41,109 nucleotides of DNA from Candidatus Atribacteria bacterium (GCA_018402425.1 JAGYIZ010000018.1:1-41109), one strand, 5' to 3'; numbered from the stretch's first letter, positions 25,620-34,952 are shown. Notes: a model not told the origin generated them from the sequence alone. Made by a program: numbers and translations.

Positions 25620-25873
25620 ATTTATAGTTGGGGATATCTCAAAATATTTGTTTAAATAGATAAAATAGCAAAAATATTCAAATTTAGTACTCGAAGAGGG
25701 CGCTGAAACTGATCTTGACATTAAACTTATAAATTCAGGAGCACAACCTGAAGATATCTGGCTGGGTTAACACCATTGCCGTGATGTTAGTTAGTATTAT
25801 TGTGATTATATTTGGTCTGGAGTTGATAGTATTTGGGATTGTACCCACTATAACGGAATTAGCTCGAATTGGT
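25620..25873. other. Convergent spacer with a possible small hydrophobic frame
   Basis: Between the DUF72 and queH 3' ends. A plus-strand frame ATG 25784 to TAA 25927 would encode 47 residues beginning MLVSIIVIIFGLELIVFGIV, but it has no ribosome-binding site and overlaps queH. Preceding bases (about 25688-25770) read VLEEGAETDLDIKLINSGAQ in another frame and may be a gene remnant. Neither is supported enough to call. Confidence 0.3.
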
Positions 25874-26509
25874 TTATTCTTTGTTATTTCTGGAAAAGAT
25901 GCACCCACAATAACTTTGCCGATATAAGTGGTATTGATTTGATAAAACAATAGAACGCTTAAAACCGTCTCTTTTTTTAAAATCACTGAATAAAAAATTA
26001 AGATGATATTTGTTTGCAATTTCATTGCCAATCTGGTTTATTGCTTTAGCATTTTTATGAGGGCTAATAGTAAGCGTGGTAGTAAAATAAGTAAAATTTA
26101 ATTCATTAGCTTTTTGGGCTGTTTTTTCCAGACGTAGATAAAAACATTTTAAGCAACGACTCCCTCCTTCTTTTTCCTGCTCCAAACCCTTGACTTCTTG
26201 AAAGAAAAGATTCGGTTCATATTTGCCTTCTATAAAGTTGACTTTATTTTTTACCGGGAATTGTTCAATAAATCTTTTCTGTTCATTTAATCTTTTCTTA
26301 TATTCTTGCTCAGGATGGATATTCGGGTTGTAGAAAAAGACAGTAATAGAGAAGCATTGAGAAAGGTATTCCAATACATAACTGCTGCAGGGAGCGCAAC
26401 AACTATGCAGTAAAAGTTTTGGGACAAGATTGTCTTGTTTAATTTCATTAATTTTTTTATCCAACAATTGTTGAAAATTGACCATTGGCCATTCTTTGTT
26501 ATTTTTCAT
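25874..26509 (-). CDS. queH: Epoxyqueuosine reductase QueH
   Basis: Reduces epoxyqueuosine to queuosine in tRNA, the alternative to QueG. At 211 aa it shows the complete QueH/DUF208 pattern: LLHSCCAPCSSY with Cys37, 38 and 41, FYNPNIHPEQEYKKR, KEGGSRCLKCFYLRL, FTTTLTISPHKN, and the C-terminal KKRDGFKRSIVLS and RQSYCGCIFS. These Cys residues hold the cluster and adjacent metal site. Its ATG overlaps the true stop of the upstream symporter reading frame (ATGA), indicating an operon. No other queuosine gene is in the window. Confidence 0.93.
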   Translation of the reverse strand: MKNNKEWPMVNFQQLLDKKINEIKQDNLVPKLLLHSCCAPCSSYVLEYLSQCFSITVFFYNPNIHPEQEYKKRLNEQKRFIEQFPVKNKVNFIEGKYEPNLFFQEVKGLEQEKEGGSRCLKCFYLRLEKTAQKANELNFTYFTTTLTISPHKNAKAINQIGNEIANKYHLNFLFSDFKKRDGFKRSIVLSNQYHLYRQSYCGCIFSRNNKE

Positions 26510-26522
26510 TTACCTAACCAAA

Positions 26523-27392
26523 TCAAATATATTGCGTAAACTGCACTGATGATAGCCCCGGGTATTGAAGAAGAGGCATCATTAAAAAGACTGATAGCCA
26601 ATGCCGCTGCAAAGCCTGAATTTTTGATGGTTCCCAACAGCATCTAGTAATGGCATCACTTCTTTTAATGTTTAAACTTCTAAATATTCTTTTTAACAAA
26701 TAAAACAGAGGGAAGGTAGTAAGGAAGGCAATCAATGCAATTCTTAATAAATTATCAAAGTCTGTAAAGAAACTTGCCTGATTTATTCCGATAACGGTAA
26801 AGATAACTACAAATAATCCCCAGTTTGTTATGGTGCCTCTCCCAGATTCCAGAAAGTAAGATATTTTTTCTAAACGCATGAATCGCGAAAAGACAATGGG
26901 CAAAATAATTAAATATAGTAAATTAAGAGCCAATCCTGAGAAGGGGAATGTTTCGGCGCCGGCAAGGGAAATAGTTATTGCCGGGGCAATAATCAGTGCT
27001 GCTAGATAGGCTCCAAAGGTAGCGAATAATGAAAAAATCATATTGCCTGAAAGTATAGCTGAAAAAGGCATAATCGATACACCTGGCGGTGAGGCAGCTA
27101 CCAGAATCATACCTATTCGTAATGATTTTTCCTGGATTAATATAAAAGTTAGCAACAAAATGAGTGAGCCCAGTAGTGCATAATTTAATAATATACCCAG
27201 TATGAGAGGTTTGGATAATTGTTTCCATTCCAGCATATTGCTAGTAGAAATACTGGAAAGAGAAATAGTCATGACCAGTGCCAGAGCAGGAATAGTTAAA
27301 GATTTAGTATATTGAGCAAGGCCAGGGAAAGAAAGACCTAAAATAAAGGCAAAAGGCAATATAAAATTACGGTTTTTTAAAATCTTGAACAT
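26523..27392 (-). CDS. Bile acid:sodium symporter (BASS) family transporter, C-terminus frameshifted
   Basis: A membrane protein with about eight hydrophobic segments. It shows FAFILGLSFPGLAQYTKSL, LVAASPPGVSIMPFSAILSGN (the substrate/Na+ region) and LNLLYLIILPIVFSRF. The last 40 residues of this frame (from about CCWEPSKIQ) are not family-like. The -1 frame from 26643 reads GTIKNSGFAAALAISLF, then NDASSSIPGAIISAVYAI, which is the expected last helix pair, ending at TGA 26506-26508 overlapping the queH start. A single base is thus missing or gained near 26640-26660. The intact gene would span 26506-27392. Substrate unknown. Confidence 0.8.
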   Translation of the reverse strand: MFKILKNRNFILPFAFILGLSFPGLAQYTKSLTIPALALVMTISLSSISTSNMLEWKQLSKPLILGILLNYALLGSLILLLTFILIQEKSLRIGMILVAASPPGVSIMPFSAILSGNMIFSLFATFGAYLAALIIAPAITISLAGAETFPFSGLALNLLYLIILPIVFSRFMRLEKISYFLESGRGTITNWGLFVVIFTVIGINQASFFTDFDNLLRIALIAFLTTFPLFYLLKRIFRSLNIKRSDAITRCCWEPSKIQALQRHWLSVFLMMPLLQYPGLSSVQFTQYI

Positions 27393-27551
27393 TTTTATTT
27401 ACTTTCACATTTTCTAATAATATAGTATAGTAGTAAGTCCATAATTTATTTATTACTTTACCATATTTAGGTGATTTATTTTATCTTATTTTTCTTGTAT
27501 AGGAAACCCCCTAAATAAGAAAAATTTATTAAGAATATAATAGGGGATAAA

Positions 27552-28613
27552 TTGAGAAAAAATCTTTTTAGCAGAAAAAAAATAATTAAGGGTTTAATTA
27601 TTTCTCTGACTATCGGCGTGGTAGTATTTCTTTTGGTTTTTTTATTAACCCTTGACAAAAATACCATGAAAAGTTTTCAGTATATGGATATAGAATATAT
27701 TTTTTTGGCTGTAGGTATTATTTTCCTCGCATTTTTAGTGGAGGGTTTGAGAATACAGGTGGTTGCTAGTGCAATTGATGAAAAGATAGGGTTCTGGGAA
27801 TCAGTAAAAATATTTTACATTAGTTTTTTTCTGGGAGGGATTACACCTTATTTTTCGGGAGCCGTTCCAGGACAGATAGCCTTATTTACCAAAAACGGTA
27901 TATCTATCGGAAAAGCTACCATGATTGCCACTGTTAGACCCATTATTAAATCCATTGTTTTTCTAATTATAACTCCTATCTTGTTTCTTTATTTTAGAGA
28001 ATCATTGGAGGAATATGAGTTGCTGTCCTGGTTTTTGTTAATAGCAGCAATTCTTTTCTCTCTTTTTTTTATTGTTCTCTTTATTCTGGTAGTTAAAAAT
28101 CCTCAGATGATTCAGACAATCTTTAAATGGCTGAAAGAGATTTCTTTTTTAAAAAAATATTTAAACAAACCTGGTGTAGAACAAAAAGTGGAATGGATTA
28201 TGTTTCAAACAATGCAGTTTCAGGGAAGTTTCCATCTCCTTTTAGGGCATCCAACAGAGATGTTTTTAATTTTTCTTTATACTGCCATCTACTGGTTTTT
28301 ATATTTTCTTATTGCTCCGTTACTTTTATTGGCAATGGGAATTCAATTAGATTATGCTCTGATAATGATTATACAGGTCTTGATTTTTTTTGTTTTACCT
28401 TTTTTACCTACACCAGGTGGAAGTGGTGTTGCTGAACTGGGTTTTGCATCTTTATTTTCCTTTTTTGTTCCTGAAAATTTATTAGGGATTTATGTTGGAG
28501 GATGGAGATTGTTTACTTTTTATATCAATATTATTATTGGAGCATTGCTTAGTTTGGTTGAATTAAGAAAATGGGCTGCTCAGGAAAAAATATTAAAATC
28601 CAGTGGTAATTAA
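27552..28613 (+). CDS. Flippase-like / lysylphosphatidylglycerol synthase transmembrane (UPF0104) family protein
   Basis: A 353-aa polytopic membrane protein with about eight helices and no soluble catalytic domain. Family features are the N-terminal Arg/Lys patch then a long hydrophobic segment, GGITPYFSGAVPGQIALFTKNG near residue 100, the conserved ATVRPIIKSIVF, and PTPGGSGVAELGF near residue 290. Related domains flip lipids or carry glycolipid intermediates; the substrate is not known. It starts at TTG 27552 with AGGGG 5 bases upstream. It is divergent from the symporter gene and convergent with the TPR gene that follows. Confidence 0.85.
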   Translation: MRKNLFSRKKIIKGLIISLTIGVVVFLLVFLLTLDKNTMKSFQYMDIEYIFLAVGIIFLAFLVEGLRIQVVASAIDEKIGFWESVKIFYISFFLGGITPYFSGAVPGQIALFTKNGISIGKATMIATVRPIIKSIVFLIITPILFLYFRESLEEYELLSWFLLIAAILFSLFFIVLFILVVKNPQMIQTIFKWLKEISFLKKYLNKPGVEQKVEWIMFQTMQFQGSFHLLLGHPTEMFLIFLYTAIYWFLYFLIAPLLLLAMGIQLDYALIMIIQVLIFFVLPFLPTPGGSGVAELGFASLFSFFVPENLLGIYVGGWRLFTFYINIIIGALLSLVELRKWAAQEKILKSSGN

Positions 28614-28650
28614 AAAAAGGCCAGAATATTTTAAAAGAAATTCTGGCCTA
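28612..28650 (-). terminator. Bidirectional-type hairpin between convergent genes
   Basis: GGCCAGAAT (28619-28627) pairs with ATTCTGGCC (28640-28648). On the minus strand the hairpin is followed by seven T residues, so it terminates the TPR gene; it also sits just after the flippase-like gene's stop on the plus strand. Confidence 0.8.
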
Positions 28651-28684
28651 TATCAATGTTTTGCACAACTAGAACGTTATTATT

Positions 28685-29413
28685 CTACAATTTCTCCAAC
28701 AATTCTTTTGCTCTTTTGCTGAAATAGGGGTGGTCACTTTGTGCTGCTTTCTCTAACAGTTCCTTTGCCTTATCATCTTTATTCCGGGTAATTAATAATT
28801 CAGAATAATAAACTAATCCCTGGGGATTGTCCGGAAAATGCTGATAATATTCTTCATAATAATTTTCAGATTTTTTTGTACTTCTAAAAAGTTTGGGGAG
28901 CTGATGCCACATCCTGCCCAATGCAAGTATCGGTCCTGCATCATCATACATCTTGTCAATTTCATAGGCTTTTTCAAATGCATTTTCTGTCTTTTTTCGC
29001 AATCCTTTTCGGATAGCCTTTAAAATACTGATACCGTCAGAATAGGTACCCGCACACAGTCCGTAAAAATAATGTCCTTCCACTTTGTCTGGCTCCATAT
29101 CTTTGGCAATTTCGGCATATTCCAGTCCCTCTTTGCCGTAATCCTCACAGATATCTTTCCAGTCTTCGACCTCTGCCTGCATGGACAGATCGGCATATTC
29201 TCTTAACGCTCTCGCCATTTTCCAGTTAGTTTCATAACTATCCGGGTTCTCTTCTACGGCCTTACGGTAGAGAGGAAGTGATTTTACAACACTTTCCAGA
29301 TTGTCCTTTTCGTAAATAGCATCTGCCCGGGCAAGATAATCCGAAGCCAAAACGGTTATTGTAAAACAGATTAAGATCAACAAACTTATGAGAATAGTAA
29401 TAGTTTTTTTCAT
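28685..29413 (-). CDS. Exported TPR repeat protein
   Basis: A 242-aa protein with a signal peptide (MKKTITILISLLILICFTI, cleavage near VLAS). Helical tetratricopeptide-like repeats follow: SVVKSLPLYRKAVEENPDSY, EGLEYAEIAKDMEPDKVEGH, NAFEKAYEIDKMYDDAG and KAKELLEKAAQSDHPYF. The central GHYFYGLCAGTYSDGISIL is atypical for a TPR and marks a specific subfamily whose role is unknown. It is preceded by a good promoter and an AGGAGG-like site. Confidence 0.8.
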   Translation of the reverse strand: MKKTITILISLLILICFTITVLASDYLARADAIYEKDNLESVVKSLPLYRKAVEENPDSYETNWKMARALREYADLSMQAEVEDWKDICEDYGKEGLEYAEIAKDMEPDKVEGHYFYGLCAGTYSDGISILKAIRKGLRKKTENAFEKAYEIDKMYDDAGPILALGRMWHQLPKLFRSTKKSENYYEEYYQHFPDNPQGLVYYSELLITRNKDDKAKELLEKAAQSDHPYFSKRAKELLEKL

Positions 29414-29463
29414 AGAACCTCCTGATAAAATATTAAAATTATTAGTAGCTATTAATACTTAGT

Positions 29464-29491
29464 ATTATATCAAAATTTATTGGACAGTCAA
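29464..29491 (-). promoter_or_regulatory. Promoter of the exported TPR gene
   Basis: On the minus strand TTGACT (29491-29486), a 16-base spacer and TATAAT (29469-29464), with TG one base before the -10. The predicted start of transcription is about 45 bases before the coding start. Confidence 0.65.
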
Positions 29492-29771
29492 GATATAGGT
29501 TAAGTGGTCAAAAAATTTTTTAAGGTTTAATAAAAAACTATTATGAAGTTAATTTACTATTTTTTGTCTTATTGTTAAAATTTCTTTCTATTATTTGTAT
29601 TATTTTTGAATAGACTATAAAATATGATAGACTAAAATAGTCAAAACAATTGAACTTCAATAGTACTGGTGCCAAAATAGCTAGTTTTTATTGCCCCTAA
29701 CCAGACATATAACATTAATGAAATGTAATTAAGTTGTTAAGCAACCAGGAGAGACATTAAAGGAGGAAATT
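29492..29771. other. AT-rich upstream region of yjbQ-family gene
   Basis: No open frame or hairpin was recognised. TTTGTA, 16 bases, then TATAAA around 29594-29621 could form a plus-strand promoter, but this is weak evidence in such AT-rich sequence. Confidence 0.3.
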
Positions 29772-30167
29772 ATGTTAAAGATATTCTCAGTCCCTACCCA
29801 CAATAGAACAGAAATGGTGGATATCACTTCAGATGTTCAGAAAGTAGTCCAGGAAAGCAAACAACAGGAAGGATTGTGCTGTGTTTTTATTCCTCATACT
29901 ACTGCCGGTATTACTATTAATGAAAATGCTGATCCCAGTGTACAGGAAGATATTTTACAGGAACTTAATAAAGTAATTCCTTTTCAGGATGATTATAGTC
30001 ATTTAGAAGGAAATTCAGCAGGTCATATTAAATCCAGTTTGATAGGTTCATCGGTTAACATAATTATTGAAAATGGTAAATTAAAATTGGGGACCTGGCA
30101 GGGCATTTATTTTTGTGAGTTTGACGGACCAAGAAACCGCAAGGCGTGGGTTAAAATAATATCCTGA
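29772..30167 (+). CDS. YjbQ family protein (UPF0047, secondary thiamine-phosphate synthase-like)
   Basis: A 131-aa protein of full family length. It shows EGLCCVFIPHTTAGITINEN, the conserved DDYSHLEGNSAGHIKSSLIG with metal-binding His residues, and GTWQGIYFCEFDGPRNRKAW at the end. Some homologues show weak thiamine-phosphate synthase activity, but the physiological role is unsettled. AAAGGAGG precedes the ATG. It starts the plus-strand run leading to recD2. Confidence 0.92.
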   Translation: MLKIFSVPTHNRTEMVDITSDVQKVVQESKQQEGLCCVFIPHTTAGITINENADPSVQEDILQELNKVIPFQDDYSHLEGNSAGHIKSSLIGSSVNIIIENGKLKLGTWQGIYFCEFDGPRNRKAWVKIIS

Positions 30168-30247
30168 ATGTTTCCGGATTAATGAAATAATAAAAATAGA
30201 ATAATAATATACGATTATCTTAAAATATCTTAAAAGCTGAGGTATTA

Positions 30248-32410
30248 ATGGAAGAGTCAGTTCATATCAAAGGAACAATCAAAAGATTAGTCTACCATAA
30301 TGAAGAAAATGGTTTTGTTATTGCCCGTGTAGATTTACAGGAACCGGAGAAAAAAGAGACAACAGTAGTAGGGAAAATGGCTGCCATAAGTATTGGAGAG
30401 ACTTATCAATTTAAAGGCAAGTGGAATCTTGATTCCCGTTATGGATGGCAGTTTAATTTCGATGATTATCAGATTATCTTGCCAACAACGTTGGAAGGTG
30501 TACGGCGCTATCTTGGATCTGGATTAATTAAGGGAGTAGGTCCTGCAACAGCGAATAGGATTGTCGAACAGTTTGGAGAAAAAACACTGGAAGTCATTGA
30601 GGATTATCCGGAAAAATTGAATGAGGTAGAGGGTATTGCCCAAAAAAGAATAGGACTTATTAAGAAATCCTGGCAGGAACAAAAGGAAATCAAACGAGTT
30701 ATGCTGTTTTTGCAATCTTATAAGATTACTACCGGTTATGCAGTAAAGATTTTTAAACAGTATGGCTCCAAAGCTATTGAGAAATTAAAAGAAAATCCCT
30801 ATTGTCTAGTTGACGATATCTTTGGTATTGGCTTCAAGATTGCCGATAGAATCGCTCAAAATTTAGGAATAGAAAATGATTCACCATCCCGGATTAGGGC
30901 TGGAATTAAATATTGTTTAAATGAAAATGCCGGACAAGGCCATTGCTTTGTCTATTATGATGCAATAATTAAAATGACTGCAGAACTATTAGGAATAGCA
31001 GAGGATCAGGTAGAGCGGGAATGTGTTTTTTTGGATAACAGCAAGGAAATTATTATTGAAGATAATCAGGTTTGGTTACCTCAATATTTTTATGCAGAAA
31101 AAGAGGTAAGTCAAAAAATTGCCGGTTTAATACGTTTTCCTCAGCAGTTAACCCAGATTAATGTTGATTTGAAAATAGAACAACTGGAAGAGAAATATAA
31201 GATTAAATTTGCTACTGAACAAAAGAAGGCAATTAAAGAGGTTCTTCTTCATCGTGTTTTGATTCTAACCGGTGGACCCGGTACTGGTAAAACAACTACC
31301 ACTATCGGTTTGATTGAATTATTTGAGGATTTGGGTCTTAAAATAGTACTGGCTGCGCCGACAGGTAGGGCTGCTAAAAAGTTAGCTGAAGCAACCCGGC
31401 GAACTGCCAAGACCATTCACCGGCTACTGGCCTATAATCCCAGGGAAAGAGGATTTACCAAAGATGAAAAAAATCCAATCAGAGCAGATGCAATTATCTT
31501 AGATGAGGTTTCCATGATTGATATCCTTTTAATGAACCATCTGTTGAAGGCAGTTACGGAGAATACTTTTTTAATCCTGATTGGAGATATTGACCAATTA
31601 CCATCAGTAGGTCCAGGCAATTTATTAAAAGATATGATTGATTCAGAAGTTATTCCCGTAATTCGCTTAACACATATTTTCAGACAAAGGGAAAAAAGTT
31701 TAATAGTTGTGAATGCTCATCTGGTTAATCAAGGGAAATATCCGATTCTTAAAGGTAAGCAGGAAAGAGATTTTTATTTTCTTAAAGAAGAAGACCCGGA
31801 GAAAGCAGCTGAAAAAATTATTCATTTGTGTACTTCCCGTTTACCTCGTAGTTATCATATTAATCCGCTTCGTGATATACAGATACTGACACCTATGTAT
31901 AAAGGTGCTGTTGGAGCGGATCAGCTTAATCAATTAATGAGAAATGCCTTAAATCCTGATGGGAAAAGTTTGAAATACGGTCATCAGCAGTATAAAATAA
32001 ATGATAAGGTAATGCAGATTCGGAATAACTATGATAAAGAGGTATTTAACGGTGACATTGGGAATATCAAAGAAATTAACCTTGAAGAGCAGGTAATCAA
32101 AGTTCTTTTTTATAGCCGTATAATTGAATATGATTTTTCTGAGCTGAATGAGCTGGTATTGGCTTATGCAATTACCGTCCACAAAAGTCAGGGCAGTGAA
32201 TACCCGGTAGTGGTTATTCCCATGTTGACCCAACATTTTCTTTTGCTTCAGCGCAATTTATTGTATACTGCTATTACCAGGGCCAGAAAAATGGTTATAA
32301 TAGTGGGAACGAATAAAGCCTTGTGGATTGCTATTAAAAATAATAAAACAGTTAAAAGAAATACCTTTTTAAGGGAAAGGTTGAAGAAAATGGTACCCTT
32401 GGTAACATAG
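30248..32410 (+). CDS. recD2: RecD2-type ATP-dependent DNA helicase
   Basis: A 720-aa 5'-3' helicase of the RecD2 (RecBC-independent) class. It has an N-terminal OB-like region (residues 1-80), helix-hairpin-helix repeats including GVGPATANRIVEQFG and DIFGIGFKIADRIAQNLGI, Walker A GGPGTGKT at 342-349, Walker B DEVSMID at 419-425, GDIDQLPSVGPGNLL, and the late VHKSQGSEYPVV and LLYTAITRARKMV motifs. The length and domain order match RecD2 rather than RecD of RecBCD. It acts in DNA repair or replication restart. apgM starts 15 bases after its stop. Confidence 0.94.
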   Translation: MEESVHIKGTIKRLVYHNEENGFVIARVDLQEPEKKETTVVGKMAAISIGETYQFKGKWNLDSRYGWQFNFDDYQIILPTTLEGVRRYLGSGLIKGVGPATANRIVEQFGEKTLEVIEDYPEKLNEVEGIAQKRIGLIKKSWQEQKEIKRVMLFLQSYKITTGYAVKIFKQYGSKAIEKLKENPYCLVDDIFGIGFKIADRIAQNLGIENDSPSRIRAGIKYCLNENAGQGHCFVYYDAIIKMTAELLGIAEDQVERECVFLDNSKEIIIEDNQVWLPQYFYAEKEVSQKIAGLIRFPQQLTQINVDLKIEQLEEKYKIKFATEQKKAIKEVLLHRVLILTGGPGTGKTTTTIGLIELFEDLGLKIVLAAPTGRAAKKLAEATRRTAKTIHRLLAYNPRERGFTKDEKNPIRADAIILDEVSMIDILLMNHLLKAVTENTFLILIGDIDQLPSVGPGNLLKDMIDSEVIPVIRLTHIFRQREKSLIVVNAHLVNQGKYPILKGKQERDFYFLKEEDPEKAAEKIIHLCTSRLPRSYHINPLRDIQILTPMYKGAVGADQLNQLMRNALNPDGKSLKYGHQQYKINDKVMQIRNNYDKEVFNGDIGNIKEINLEEQVIKVLFYSRIIEYDFSELNELVLAYAITVHKSQGSEYPVVVIPMLTQHFLLLQRNLLYTAITRARKMVIIVGTNKALWIAIKNNKTVKRNTFLRERLKKMVPLVT

Positions 32411-32425
32411 AAAGGAGAGAGAGGA

Positions 32426-33634
32426 ATGAATATACAAGATATTATTAAAGAATTGTCTATTTCAACGGAATCAAAGATTGTACTACTGGTGGCAGATGGA
32501 GTTGGGGACCTCCCTTCCAAAGAAGGTAAAACAACTTTGGAATATGCCAATACTCCTAATTTGGATGAGTTGGCTGCCCGTTCAGTCTGTGGCTTAACGG
32601 ATCCTATTTCCCGCGGTATTACACCTGGAAGCGGACCAGCCCATGTTTCTTTATTCGGATATGACCCTATTAAATGTCAGATTGGCCGGGGGGTTTTAGA
32701 GGCATTAGGCATTGATATAGAATTAACCAAAGATGACCTGGCTTGCCGAGGAAATTTTGCTACCATTGATAATAATGGTTTAATTACTGATCGCAGGGCA
32801 GGCAGAATATCTACCGAAACAAACCAGAAAATGTGCAGTTTATTACAGGAAAGCATTAATGAAATAGATGGTGTAAAAGTAATTATAAAACCGGGCAAAG
32901 AACACCGTTTCGTGGTGGTTTTTCGTGGCAAAGAATTAGAAGACGGAATCTCAGATGCCGATCCCCAGCTTACCGGTAAAAAAATAAAATATGCCGAAGC
33001 ACTGAGACCGGAGAGTAAAGAGAGTGTCCGGATTGTGAATCAATTTATTGATAAAGCTTTGGAAGCACTTAAAGAACAACATCCTGCCAATGCTGTTCTC
33101 TTGAGAGGGATTGCCAAACATCCCGGGTTGCCTTCCATGAATGAGCTGTTTAAATTAAAACCCGCTGCCATTGCTACTTATCCCATGTATCGTGGATTAG
33201 CTAAATTAGTGGGGATGGATGTTGTTGATACCGGAGAAACTATAGCTGATGAATTTGTTGCCCTGAAGGATAACTATCAGCAATATGATTTCTTTTATGT
33301 TCATATCAAAAAGACAGACAGTTATGGTGAGGATGGCAATTATGATGCAAAAGTTAAGATTATTGAGGAACTGGATGGTTGCATTCCTCAATTATTAGAG
33401 CTGAATCCTGATGTAATAGCAATAACCGGAGACCATTCAACTCCTGCAGCCCTGTCAGCACATAGCTGGCATCCTAATCCTTTTTTACTTTATTCACGCT
33501 ATATTCGTGTCGATGAGGTCAAACATTTTAGTGAAAATGAATTTGTAAGAGGTGGACTGGGAAGGTTTCCTGCCATGGAAGCCATACCTTTGATGCTGGC
33601 CAATGCTCTGAAATTAAATAAATACGGTGCATAG
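32426..33634 (+). CDS. apgM: Cofactor-independent phosphoglycerate mutase, archaeal (ApgM) type
   Basis: A 402-aa enzyme interconverting 3- and 2-phosphoglycerate in glycolysis. It belongs to the alkaline phosphatase superfamily: VADGVGDLPSKEGKTTLEYA binds metal at the start, TPGSGPAHVSLFGYDP holds the phosphorylated Ser, and GDHSTPAALSAHSWHPNPFLLY gives the late metal ligands. It is the short ApgM form, clearly distinct from the roughly 510-aa GpmI of many bacteria. AAAGGAGAG precedes the ATG. Confidence 0.93.
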   Translation: MNIQDIIKELSISTESKIVLLVADGVGDLPSKEGKTTLEYANTPNLDELAARSVCGLTDPISRGITPGSGPAHVSLFGYDPIKCQIGRGVLEALGIDIELTKDDLACRGNFATIDNNGLITDRRAGRISTETNQKMCSLLQESINEIDGVKVIIKPGKEHRFVVVFRGKELEDGISDADPQLTGKKIKYAEALRPESKESVRIVNQFIDKALEALKEQHPANAVLLRGIAKHPGLPSMNELFKLKPAAIATYPMYRGLAKLVGMDVVDTGETIADEFVALKDNYQQYDFFYVHIKKTDSYGEDGNYDAKVKIIEELDGCIPQLLELNPDVIAITGDHSTPAALSAHSWHPNPFLLYSRYIRVDEVKHFSENEFVRGGLGRFPAMEAIPLMLANALKLNKYGA

Positions 33635-33683
33635 GTACATATAGGCACATTAAGAAATCAACTAATAATGAAGGAATATTTAT

Positions 33684-34412
33684 TTGACTGGATTGGATGT
33701 TGTATTATTACCGGAAGAATTGAAGAGTAAAGACATTTCAGATTGTCTGGTTGTGGTCATTGATGTATTGCGTGCCAGTAGTAGTATCACGACTGCGCTT
33801 GCATCAGGTGCGAGTGAGGTTATTCCTGTTTATTTGCCTGGAGAAGCGCGCAAGAAGTCTAAAAAATTTCGTCCTGATGAAGTATTTCTTTGCGGTGAAA
33901 GGAATGGGGAAAAACTTGCAAATTTTGATTTGGGGAATTCTCCGTTGGAATATAATAATAGCAGGGTTAAAGAGAAAATAATTCTGTTGACTACTACCAA
34001 TGGTATCAGAACAATTGAACTAGTTCAAAAGGCAAAAGAAGTTATTATTGGCTGTTTTTTAAATATTCAAACTATTGTGCAATATTGTAACTCCTATGTC
34101 GGAAAAGTATTGTTAGTATGTGCTGGTGACAGGGGAAATGTTTCACTGGAAGATACTGTCTGTGCCGGTATGATGATGTCTTTATTTGAGAACCGGTCAC
34201 AGAAATATTATTTTCAATACGATGATTCCCTGATTGCATCTTACATGTACCGGGAATTTAACAATGATTTAATTGCTATGATGCAAAAAAGCGTTTGGGG
34301 CAAGCATCTTATTAAAATGGGATTAAAGCAAGACCTGGTCTTTTGTGCCCAGGAAAATGTTTATAATCTTATTCCAATCATCAAAGGTGATTCAATTGTT
34401 GTTCATGATTAA
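33684..34412 (+). CDS. comB: 2-phosphosulfolactate phosphatase family protein (ComB)
   Basis: A 242-aa ComB-family protein. It shows VIDVLRASSSITTALASGA near residue 25, CGERNGEKLANFDLGNSPLEY near 75, LLTTTNGIRTI, and CAGDRGNVSLEDTVCAGMM. In methanogens ComB makes sulfolactate for coenzyme M, but the family is widespread in bacteria without that cofactor, so the physiological substrate here is open. No ATG is available; TTG 33684 with AAGGA 8 bases upstream is the likely start. It lies 49 bases after apgM. Confidence 0.85.
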   Translation: MTGLDVVLLPEELKSKDISDCLVVVIDVLRASSSITTALASGASEVIPVYLPGEARKKSKKFRPDEVFLCGERNGEKLANFDLGNSPLEYNNSRVKEKIILLTTTNGIRTIELVQKAKEVIIGCFLNIQTIVQYCNSYVGKVLLVCAGDRGNVSLEDTVCAGMMMSLFENRSQKYYFQYDDSLIASYMYREFNNDLIAMMQKSVWGKHLIKMGLKQDLVFCAQENVYNLIPIIKGDSIVVHD

Positions 34413-34454
34413 TTGATTAATGATTAATAAGGATTACCAGTGAGGTAATAGCTG

Positions 34455-34952
34455 ATGAAAAAACATCTTTTTATACCTTCTAAGTTTGATTATGTAAGAG
34501 GTAATCGACCACAGGTCGACTGTATTTTGTGCGCCATAGTAGCACATGATAAAAGGGTAGTTAATTCAGGTATTATTAGTACATCTTTAATGACTGTGGC
34601 TCTTAATCTATATCCTTATAATCCAGGTCATTTAATGATTTTCCCCAATAGGCATATTGAAAATCTCCAAGAGCTGAACGGGGATGAAGTGTCGGAAATG
34701 CATCGATTGACGATTTTATCAATGAAATTATTAAGAAGGCTTTATTGCTGCCAGGGGTTTAACATAGGTTATAACTTGGGGGATGTCTCCGGGGCAAGCG
34801 TTAAACATTTACATCGGCATATTGTTCCCCGTTATAAGAATGAATTGGGTTTTGTGGATATTCTCAGTGGTTCTAAAATTTTTGTAGAAAACCCCAAACA
34901 TGCCTTGCAAAAGCTGAAACAAGCTTTTCAGCAGGAAGAAAAGGCAGGATAG
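34455..34952 (+). CDS. HIT family hydrolase (Ap4A phosphorylase-like)
   Basis: A 165-aa histidine-triad protein. It shows VDCILCAI with Cys23/Cys26 (a probable zinc site with a His), NLYPYNPGHLMIFPNRHIENL, GYNLGDVSGASVKHLHRHIVPRY with the triad His118, 120 and 122. This CxxC-containing class is close to bacterial Ap4A hydrolases/phosphorylases; the nucleotide substrate cannot be fixed from sequence. Confidence 0.92.
   Translation: MKKHLFIPSKFDYVRGNRPQVDCILCAIVAHDKRVVNSGIISTSLMTVALNLYPYNPGHLMIFPNRHIENLQELNGDEVSEMHRLTILSMKLLRRLYCCQGFNIGYNLGDVSGASVKHLHRHIVPRYKNELGFVDILSGSKIFVENPKHALQKLKQAFQQEEKAG

Noticed and set aside
25784-25927. Small plus-strand hydrophobic ORF of 47 residues overlapping the queH 3' end
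   Set aside because: No ribosome-binding site, no recognisable family, and overlap with a well-supported gene; AT-rich DNA gives such hydrophobic frames by chance.
26640-26660. Programmed frameshift in the symporter gene
   Set aside because: No slippery heptamer is present near the break (sense sequence around ACTAGATGCTGTTGG), so an indel is more likely than recoding.
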